Shown here in pieces: positions 55,798 through 64,000 of a stretch of 64,000 nucleotides of DNA. A program made the translations under genes and the position numbers. Source of the DNA: Kondoa malvinella. Its lineage: Eukaryota; Basidiomycota; Agaricostilbomycetes; Agaricostilbales; Kondoaceae. Every line of letters begins with the position of its first letter. Position 1 is the first letter of the stretch. The DNA lies in assembly GCA_039545315.1 (NCBI GenBank), contig BCIM01000006.1:868001-932000 (forward strand), written 5' to 3'. The notes beneath the pieces are model-generated. The model did not search any database. It was not told where the DNA came from and was given only the letters and a program-made list of their open reading frames with translations.

Positions 55798-57847
55798 ATG
55801 AGCGCAACAAGTTCTGTAGATATTGATGCCCAAATTCAAAAGCAAGGCGATGTGGTCCGCCAAATGAAGGCCAACAAGGCAGAGAAGAGCGAAATAGATG
55901 CACAAATTGCTCTCTTGACAACTTTGAAAGCAGACAAGGCAGCCCTTACAGGACAAGATGCGTCGTCTGGCTCGAAAAGTAAAAAGGGCAAACAGCAGAT
56001 CCAACTCAAAGTGCCTAAAGGGACAAAAGATCATCTACCTCATGAGATGTTGCTCAGGAATAAGATATTCAAGACAATCTCAGACATTTTCGAACGACAT
56101 GGAGGTGTGACTATCGACACGCCAGTCTTTGAACTCAAGGAGATCCTCTCTGGCAAATATGGCGAAGACAGTAAGCTCATATATGACCTGCAAGATCAAG
56201 GAGGAGAGCTGTGCAGTTTACGCTATGATTTGACGGTCAGTCTGCGGTCTGAACTGAAGCAGTTGTGCTTTGTATTCAGTTTCGTCACTGACAGGTCCCT
56301 TTCGCCCGCTTTCTGGCGATGAACGGAAGCACATATCAAAGCATCAAGCGCTACCACATTGCCAAAGTCTATAGAAGAGACAACCCGGCGATGACGAAAG
56401 GTCGAATGCGAGAATTCTACCAATGCGTAAGCCTCCTCCTCTCAGCCCTTGTCTAAACACTGATCAGCAGTGTAGGACTTTGATATAGCTGGCAATTACG
56501 ATGCAATGGTGCCAGACGCTGAATGCCTAAAGATTGCCTGTGAGGTGCTTGATGGTCTACAGATAGGCGACTTTACCATCAAAGTACGCTCTGTTATAGT
56601 TTATAGACGAGTGGTTGATCAGTCTGGCAGGTCAACCATCGCAAAATTCTAGATGGAATCTTTACGGTCTGCGGTGTACCAGAAGACAAAGTTCGGACGA
56701 TTTCGTCTGCTGTCGACAAACTAGACAAGGTAGGATAGTTGCTACTAAGACTGACAAATGTGCTGATTGTCTCACACAGTCACCGTGGTCGGAAGTACGG
56801 AAAGAAATGACGGAAGAAAAAGGTCTCTCTGGCGATATCGCAGACCAAATTGGCGAATATGTTAAATTGAAAGGCCAGTAACAGTACAACTGCCTCACTT
56901 TGGCTTCATATTCATTCTTGTCTATAGGCCAACAAGACCTGCTTGATCGCCTGATGAAGGACGAAAAGCTGACGGCAAACAAGACTGCCAAAGAGGGTCT
57001 AGACGATATGGCGACTTTCCTCAGATACTTAACCATCTTTGGCGTACTTCCTCGAGTGAGTCGAGGCTCGGTATGCAAAGAAAAAAGCTAATCATCAGCA
57101 GATCTCTTTCGACCTATCCCTCGCTCGTGGACTAGACTACTACACAGGCGTGATCTACGAATGCATAACTGAAGCCTCTGCCCCTCCTGGTTTCTCGTCC
57201 TCATCAGCAACTCCAGCCGCTGCACCTGTTCCTGCCCTTACACCGAAAAGCAAGTCGAAAAAGGATGACGAAGTAGACGAAAGCCAAGTCGGCGTTGGGT
57301 CTATCGCAGCGGGTGGCCGATACGATAACCTCGTTGGCATGTTTGCTGCCGCTGCTTCGACGTCAAAGAACAAGGATGCGGGAAAGATACCTTGCGTTGG
57401 AATCTCGTTTGGTGTTGAGCGGATTTTCTCAATTTTGCAACAAAAGGCAATGAAAGAGACGGAACAGAAGATGAAGACGAAGGAAGTCGATGTTTTTGTC
57501 ATGGCTATCGGTGGTGGTCTGTTGGAGGAGAGGATGCAAATTGCCAGCCAATTGTGGGACGCTGGCATTCGGGTGGGTCTTGGTCGTTACCATGTCGAAG
57601 ATACGCTGACGTTGTCTGCTAGACCGAATACTCGTACAAGGCGAAACCGAAAGCCGCTGTTCAATGGGATGCTATTGATAAGGACGCAATACCATTCGTG
57701 GTCATCGTCGGACCGGAAGAGATGAAGGAAGGCAAAGTGCGAGTGAAAGAGCAAGTGGGTAAAGACGCCGCGGAAGGACGTGGAGAGGCTGTTGAGGTGC
57801 AGCAGTTGGTGGCTTACTTGAAGGAGAGGTTGCCGACTAGAGTATAA
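55798..57847 (+). CDS. HTS1: Histidine-tRNA ligase
   Basis: 564 residues (from the ATG) from exons 55798-56235, 56295-56426, 56476-56583, 56631-56729, 56780-56873, 56928-57055, 57102-57572 and 57623-57847. Charges tRNA-His. An N-terminal WHEP-like helix ([20 protein letters not shown]) precedes the class II core: [17 protein letters not shown], motif 2 region [20 protein letters not shown], the HisA motif [14 protein letters not shown] and [11 protein letters not shown]. The anticodon domain ends the protein. A frame open from 55700 lacks an ATG but adds [20 protein letters not shown], a typical mitochondrial presequence composition. Intron 5 needs a GC donor or a shifted junction because GGCCA occurs at both ends. 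Confidence 0.94.
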
Positions 57848-57858
57848 GAATGGAGTTG

Positions 57859-58983
57859 CTAGATTCGCGCAAATCGTTTCCAATTCTCTTCCAGCCGCGT
57901 TACACTGCGATGGTTCAGACATGAGCCGTTCAGATAAACAAGACTGACGTTTGCTCTACTGTCCAATCCTTTGCTTCGGCGATCATCTCTACAATCTCTG
58001 CCATTTTACCATCACTCCCGACAGGTGATGCCCAATCAGATTCTGCCAACAATTTATCTTCTGCAGCACTTTGTAACAAACCCTTCAATTTTGGACTTCT
58101 GGCATTGATGGTCGTAGAGAACGAGACATAGATGTTTGAGAGTTTGGGTTTCTGCAATTGCCTCAGCGTTTCTGCGCTCCCGCCGAAAGAATGCAAATCG
58201 ACATTGATTGCAGTCCATCCTTTCCCGTGCTTCTTTTGCATCTTTTGTAAAACAGCAACGAGCTGAGCTTGAGCTTGAACGCAATGCACACTAGCATTTC
58301 GGTTCAATTTCACCGCTAGATCGAGTTGAGCTTCTAAAACGGCGCATTGATGTTCGATGGGCGTTTTCAGTTCTGTATATTCTATTGGCGTGTCTTCTCG
58401 ATTCGATATAGAATGCGGTGCGATGAGACCGCCGTATTTGGGTATGCGGAACGAGCGATCTAGTCCGATTTCACCTAGGAAGGAGGTTGGGTAGCGGGAG
58501 AGAAGACTTTCAATCCGAGCCCAGAATACTGATGCGAGGATTGGATCGGGAAGACGAGCGAGTACTTCTGGTGTAAGATGAGGTGAGCTTAAATAGAGGG
58601 AAGTGTAGTGCGCTTCTTTGCTTGGTAAGGAGGTTTCAGAGGACAAAGCATGACAGAACCAAGGATGGATCCCTGCACAGCGTCTCTCAAAGAGTTGAAA
58701 GGCACACATGTACAAAGCACGGACCGAAGCAAGGGATGACCTTTTCACGAAACGAGTTGAACATGTCCTCGGTGATTTCTTGATTCACCAGGTTGGAAGA
58801 CATGACACAGATCTTCAAGCAAAGACAGCAGACTGAGAAACGAAAAGGATGAATAGCGCAAAGAAGCCTTGCCTGTTTGCATTCGACGTTGCCGACCTGG
58901 TCTTTGAGAGACTCGTAATTTGGCGTGTCATGTGGATGACAATGCACATCATGCAAGGAAGAGAGGAAGCGTGAGGCAGCCAT
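57859..58983 (-). CDS. TatD-family metal-dependent hydrolase
   Basis: 322 residues from exons 58873-58983, 58725-58812, 57949-58672 and 57859-57904. Similar to S. pombe Scn1-type TatD proteins, putative deoxyribonucleases. Metal ligands appear as LHDVHCHPHDTP (residues 10-20), GEIGLDRSFR, ASVHCVQAQAQ, NVDLHSFGGS and LLAESDW. The first intron starts GCAAGG; the alternative GT donor 24 nt earlier would delete VGNVECKQ, and the longer form gives the family spacing between HCHP and the next strand. The stop codon lies 11 bp from that of HTS1, and the start is 104 bp from that of GAL10. Confidence 0.85.
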
Positions 58984-59087
58984 CCAACAGAAGTACCTTT
59001 CAACCTAGCTGGCCGTTCGTGGTCAAGAGACGCTTGTTCCGATACCACGGCGTCTTCTGTAATTTCTACGTATAAGCTTTAACAAAG

Positions 59088-60933
59088 ATGCCTGAACGCA
59101 AAAATGTCCTAGGTGAGCGAGATAACCCTGGATGTGTCCCACTCTCGAGCTCACACGTTTGGTTGAATCTTTCCAGTTGTGAGCATCGCGTCGCACCCTG
59201 ACTGAGGCGCACAGCTGAGTACTGCAACGATAATCAGACTGGTGGTGCAGGTGAGTTCTGACTACCAAACACCTTGCTTTGGCTGAACAGTGTCGTGTAA
59301 AGGCTATATCGGTCAGCTCCGCTCAATAAGGCATTGTTGCAGATCTGACAGTCGTACAGGCTCGCACGTCGTCCTCTGCTGCTTGCTGGCCAACAAATAC
59401 CGCGTCTGCACGATCGACAAGTAAGCCAGTGCACGCTCGAGCCGACTTTTCTTCCTGCTCATGCGTTTCGGTTCTATAGCTACCACAACTCGTTCCCAGA
59501 AGCTGTCAAGCGTGTCTCTCAAATCGCTCGCTCTGAACTAGGCGACAGCGCTTCTGAAGAGGACAAGGCTGCTACCGAAGTTGAAGTCTTCAAGGGAGAC
59601 ATTACCAACCCAAAGGACATTGACAACATCTTTGAGTCATACAAGGACAAGGGAGGCATTTGGGGCATCATCCACATTGCTGCTCACAAGGCTGTTGGTG
59701 AGAGTGGTGAGAAGCCAATTCAGTACTATCGAAACAACATCAACGCAACTGTCAACCTGCTTGATGTCAGTCAGCGTTCTGCTTAGCTTATACCTGAGCT
59801 TAGCGTTGCACGATGCTTCCTGACAGGCCTGCGACCGATATGGCACCCGACACATTGTCTATTCTTCCTCAGCAACAGTCTACGGCGCACCCACAACGAT
59901 CCCTATCCCCGAATCAACTCCATTGAAAGCTGAATCTTGCTACGGCCGAACCAAAGTCATGTCTGAAATGATCATCAAGGACGTTTGCGATTCCGACCCG
60001 AAATCATGGCGCGCTATCGCTCTTCGTTACTTTAACCCAGCTGGTGCTCATCCATCGGGTCTAATTGGTGAAGACCCTAGAGGTAGACCTGGTAACTTGC
60101 TGCCTTTGCTCGCGCAGATGGCTGTAGGCAAGGTCAAGCCTGATTTGGAAGTGTTTGGTAACGACTACCCCACTCCAGATGGAACTTGTGTTGTAGGTTT
60201 AAATAAAGTAACAATCGGCTGCAGCTGACTAGGCATACAGAGAGATTACATTCACGTTGGTTTCACGTTGATTTGGACTATAGACATCTTACTCACATTT
60301 TGGTCAGGTCATGGATCTCGCTCAAGGTCACATTGACGCCATCAATGCTCTAGACAACGACGCCATCTTTGTACAAGAAAAGACTGACTCGAGTTTCGGT
60401 GGCTCGGGCGGAAAATTCAAGGCTTACAACTTGGGCAAGGGCAAGGGCATGTCTGTGCTCAAGTAAGTTCGGAAGGATTCCAATTTGACGGGTGGCTGCT
60501 GATGTACTTTACAGCATGATTGAGGCTATGCGAGTTGCCAGTGGATTCGACTACAAGTGGAAGTGAGTTCCCTGCGGTCCTGCTGTTCAGGAGCAGAAGC
60601 TAACTCGATGCAAAGACTCGTTGGACGCAGGTGCGCTCGCTGGACTATTTTGCTGTATTGCAGCTGAATAATCCGCTGTCCTGCACAGAATCGGAGATGT
60701 GCCAGATCTTACTGCTGACCCTGCTTTGGCCGAGAAGGAGTTAGGCTTCCTCGCCAAGTACAACCTTCAGGAGATGTGCCGGTACGCCGACAGTCTATGT
60801 GTGTGGTGAAACCAGGCTGACATGTCTTTCTAGTGATCAATGGAACTGGCAATCCAAGAACCCCAAGGTCAGTCCGAACGACTCACACCCACAGAATACA
60901 CTGATACACAGAGCACAGGGCTACGAGACCTAG
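59088..60933 (+). CDS. GAL10: UDP-glucose 4-epimerase
   Basis: 378 residues from fourteen exons: 59088-59112, 59177-59178, 59238-59250, 59303-59311, 59360-59420, 59480-59765, 59827-60192, 60241-60255, 60308-60462, 60515-60562, 60616-60630, 60689-60781, 60834-60867 and 60919-60933. NAD-dependent short-chain dehydrogenase-type enzyme interconverting UDP-glucose and UDP-galactose. The spliced start reads [20 protein letters not shown], the Rossmann glycine motif, which is assembled from five exons of 25, 2, 13, 9 and 61 nt. SSSATVYG supplies the catalytic Ser, [10 protein letters not shown] the YxxxK, and [14 protein letters not shown] the substrate loop. Only the epimerase domain is present, without the mutarotase half found in S. 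cerevisiae Gal10. Confidence 0.93.
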
Positions 60934-61117
60934 ATCTGTACTTAGATGGCTATCGGTAGGGGTTTTACGGAAAGTATTAGAGAGAAATCAGAGGGTCGGT
61001 TAGCTTGTGCAAATGCATTGGTAACTTATGCAGTTAGCTGAGACTCTGTCGTGAATCACCGCGCGCGCTCAGCTTCCGAGATTCCATTCGAGTCGTTCCT
61101 TTACCAAAACATCCAAT

Positions 61118-62788
61118 ATGCAAGAAGCTATCGGTCAGGCTCTCCTAGCGGTGAGCTCGACTGCTGGAGCATTGAACAGGGAGCTGATTGGTTGTATACA
61201 GCGCCTAGGAGAAGAGGGACAAGCCAAAGGGATGACACTTCAAGAGTATGCCAAAGAAATACAAGCAGGTAAGCAATTGGCCGGCACCCTTACGCTAGCT
61301 CTGGCTTATGTACATATAGTGGAGGATGAGGCCGTAGCTGCTATGCCCTTTGCTCTTACGGAATGTACCTTCGGGTTTGTCCTATGTCTTGCATGGGTGT
61401 GAGATGCTGACTTTCCGAAAAAGGAAAGGCTTTGTCTCGCAAGCTATATGGTCCTGCTTGGTCTGTCTAGCTTCATAGGGTCGTCTCGTCGTTGCTCATG
61501 AAGCCGGTTAGACATGCGCAGCTGACGGCCGACGGAATGGTGTTTGCGCGACATGCTCTGTACGCTGTCATGCGGATCACGAGCAAGTCGAGCTGTTTAC
61601 CAAACGCTCGTTCCGATGTGATTGCGGTACTACTCAAATAGGCGAAAAGGCTTGCTGCGAGTGCGTTTGACCTGGATCACACAGGTGCAGGCTAACTTAT
61701 TGAACAGCGTCGGCAAGCGTGTTGGCCAACCTATCGATAAGAGCAATACATACGATGCTACTTTCGATAATCTATTCTGTGTCTGTCGCACCAAGTATGA
61801 CCCAGAAACAGAGTGCGTTGTCGTTCAATCCAGGCTTCTTCGACACTAACGAATCTACAGAGAAGACGTCATGATGCAATGCCTATGCTGCGAGAATTGG
61901 TATCACTCGCGCTGCATTCCCGGTCTACGCTCTTCCGCTTTCAACCCAGAACCAAACGGGGAAGAGGAAGAAGAGCAGGCAGAACCGGATTTCATTTGCT
62001 CAGCATGCGCTACTGGACCTTTATTGGCCATCTCGCAACGATATGCTGCCAAAACGGGCACTAGTTTCAATATGCTCGACAAAGAAGGGAATGTCTACCC
62101 CAAGGCTGAATCTGCAAGCCTCAAAAGAAAAGCGGAGGACGAACCAGAAGAAGTCAACAAGCGAGCTCGAATTGAAGGAGACGCAGGTACCTCTGAAGCT
62201 CAAGATATCTCCGTGCCGGCGACCAAGTCCTGCTCAGCACCTTCAGCGGAACCTTCGGAATACTTTGCTCAATCAAGCTCTTCCAATGAATTCACTTCAA
62301 GCTTGTTCCTACTACCTGAACCAGATTGGCGCGCGCAGCTTTGTCGTTGTTCTGATGTACGTCTCAATGACTAATCTGGAGAATTATTTGATACTTTGAG
62401 TAGTGCATGCCGCTATATAAAGATTTTCCTTACCTACTTGAGAAACCCGAGTCGCTCGAAATGGAAGAAGAGAATGAAAAGGATGTCAGGGATAGTCAGT
62501 CCAAGCAACTGAAAGAGCAGTTGGAGGCCTTACCTAGGGATAAATTGGCTGAAGGAGCAAGTTCTGTGTAATCTTTAACTGAGTAATCCTGATTTGTGTG
62601 GTAGATCCAGCACGTAAGGCAAATGGGCCAGCGATTCGTTCAGTGGTCGGAGAGTTTGCCGTAAGTCGGTAGCTCTGTTGGATATTACGTCTACTTACAT
62701 GCCTACTTGTGACTGCTATAGGAAGAACCAGGTGGTTACAAAGGAAATGATTGATGGGTTCTTGAACGAGCAGGCGAGGGGAGCTTGA
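61118..62788 (+). CDS. UBR7-like protein with UBR box and PHD finger
   Basis: 425 residues from exons 61118-61268, 61320-61374, 61424-61460, 61512-61660, 61708-61812, 61861-62356, 62404-62565, 62605-62660 and 62722-62788. UBR7 (S. pombe Mlo2) is a putative ubiquitin ligase linked to histone binding. The UBR box is seen in ALTECTFGKGFVSQAIWSCL, CATCSVRCHADHEQVELF and TKRSFRCDCG. The PHD-type finger follows: NLFCVCRTKYDPETEEDV, MQCLCCENWYHSRCIPGL and DFICSACAT. A KRKAEDEPEEVNKRAR stretch may be a nuclear signal. The end, NQVVTKEMIDGFLNEQARGA, matches the family terminus and fixed the choice of frame in the last two introns. Confidence 0.88.
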
Positions 62789-63059
62789 TGGATCACTTGT
62801 GGCACACGGTTTCGGGCGGGACTGGAAAGGCCTAGTCGTGCATCTATAAAGGTTTCTATCACGCTCCTTGGACTCTGTGACTGCTCTGCCAGAAAGCCCG
62901 GAACAGGTGCTGTCAACGATTGTTTATCTTGGTTTATCATGTTGACAGGCGATCTACTTTTTCACAAAGTCTCGCTGCTCTGCTCCTCTTCTTCTCTCAA
63001 AGCGTTCACTTCTCTCTCTCACTCTACTGCTTTCTCCCGGTCAAGCACAGCATCAAAGC

Positions 63060-64000
63060 ATGTCCCTGCACTTCTCCGCTAGAGCGGCTGAATTCACCAA
63101 CCCGGATTTCAGCTTGGAAGAACGTCTGGCTTTCCGTCAACGCAAGCGAGAGCCTCTTCAGAACATAGCAAACAACATTGATATAGGCAAATTCTTTCCA
63201 CCTGATGAAGAAAAGAAGCCTCTAGTCCGTTTTATCGAACCAATCAAATGCGCCAAAATCATGCCGACGACGCCATCTGTGCAACAGCAGGCAGAGCAAG
63301 CGATTGACTGGACTAGAGTGGTTGATGAAGCTATGGATCAGTCCTCGCCATCTGTCAGAGTCGATCTGAGGTGAGTCCTATTCATTTTAGACGAAGCAAA
63401 CAATGTTCATTATCTACATTTTCAGCGGAAACGGTCTCACAGTCATCTCGTCGCAATTAGCAGATCTGAGACTGACTACCTTTCTGGCTGGCATGTCGCT
63501 CGTCGAACAAAACATGGCTCAGCCCAAACGCACCCTCGGGACAAGAAGAGCATTTGGGAAAGCTCAATCCTCTCCTGCAAACCTCTTTGGACCATCCTCC
63601 ACAGCCCATTCAGACAAGTCCATCTCTTCCCTCTACCTTTCCCTTGAAGACAACTTGTTATCCGCCGCTTCCTTTCCATTACGCTTCTTTGAATTGGAGA
63701 ATCTTGCATTACTGGATTTGCGCAACAACAATCTAAAGACCCTACCAGCTTCTATTGCTCGTTTGACTGGATTGCAGGAACTCTGCGTGTCCGGGAATCA
63801 GCTTGTCAGTCTTTCCCCTATACCTGTATTGGGACAACGCTGACCTTGGGTCCAGACCTGTCTTCCAGCTGAAATCAAATCGATGAAGCTCACGCGCCTA
63901 CTCTATGCCGGAAACTGTTATGCCCAACCTTCCGAATCATCCGCTTCCATCCATCCCATCTCGAAACGCCTTCTCGCGCCATTAAAGACAATCAACCGCA
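63060..64000 (+). CDS. Leucine-rich repeat protein (partial, runs off the window)
   Basis: Exons 63060-63370, 63426-63804 and 63856 onward; the 3' end is beyond base 64000. After a charged N-terminus (SLEERLAFRQRKREPLQNIA) come LRR units: LENLALLDLRNNNLKTLPAS, LTGLQELCVSGNQLTCLPAE and MKLTRLLYAGN. The repeats have the fungal SDS22/plant-like LxxLxLxxNxLxxLP form. Function cannot be assigned from the visible part. Confidence 0.75.

Noticed and set aside
59205..59250. GAL10 model avoiding the 2-nt exon by using the acceptor before 59213
   Set aside because: It is open in frame but inserts AEYCNDNQ directly before TGGAGYIG, disrupting the first strand of the Rossmann fold. Kept only as the alternative to test.
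1..64000. Mobile elements, CRISPR arrays, rRNA and tRNA genes
   Set aside because: I looked for terminal repeats, transposase or reverse transcriptase motifs, regular repeat-spacer arrays and tRNA B-box-like GTTCRANNC with matching arms and found none convincing. A tRNA scan would be needed to be certain.

Overview
This is nuclear DNA of a basidiomycete fungus, most likely a yeast-like tremellomycete or a relative (inferred, no search run). The evidence is densely packed spliced genes with introns mostly of 42-60 nt, CTRAY-type branch points (CTGAC, CTAAC, TACTAAT) just before the acceptors, many very small exons, and fungal proteins such as VNX1, TMA46, RCF2, RIM2 and ROM2. I see no transposon, CRISPR array, rRNA or convincing tRNA. 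I rebuilt 29 protein genes exon by exon. For every complete model except the CobW-type gene (one doubtful junction) reading frames close through all introns; splice sites are my reading and could be off by a base.

Layout. 0-7.3 kb: ADE2 (3' end beyond the left edge, minus) diverges from a CobW/COG0523 GTPase, followed by an NCLX/CCX-type cation exchanger. 7.4-21.8 kb: five minus-strand genes: a PX-PB1 protein, an unrecognised 990-residue protein, a Bqt4-like nuclear membrane protein, a 1424-residue SH3 plus Ras-association protein, and a protein with three DUF3072 repeats. 22.3-27.5 kb: a small Lys/Glu-rich protein, a 2.5-kb gene-free stretch, and an arrestin-like protein. 27.9-34.0 kb: VNX1 (minus) diverging from a single-span membrane protein. 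34.2-43.9 kb, very compact housekeeping: POP5, RPS19, MED22, a DNAJA-type chaperone, TMA46, NEDD8/RUB1, a LARP7-like protein and IMP1. 44.8-50.8 kb: ROM2 (RhoGEF) and RIM2. 51.2-54.3 kb: an unrecognised 381-residue protein and RCF2. 55.8-64 kb: HTS1, a TatD-like hydrolase, GAL10, a UBR7-like protein, and an LRR protein cut by the right edge.

The genes do not form one pathway. Themes recur: cation and metal handling (CobW, CCX exchanger, VNX1), cell polarity and wall signalling (PX-PB1, SH3-RA, ROM2), mitochondria (IMP1, RIM2, RCF2, perhaps HTS1), and translation or RNA (RPS19, POP5, TMA46, HTS1, LARP7).

The most unusual signal is gene structure rather than a new gene cluster: a 2-nt internal exon in GAL10, a 5-nt internal exon in the CobW gene, start-codon exons of 3-10 nt, and at least four introns with GC donors. 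Also notable are a one-base frame break inside a conserved CobW motif, a likely non-AUG mitochondrial extension of HTS1, and an exceptional 272-nt intron in RPS19.
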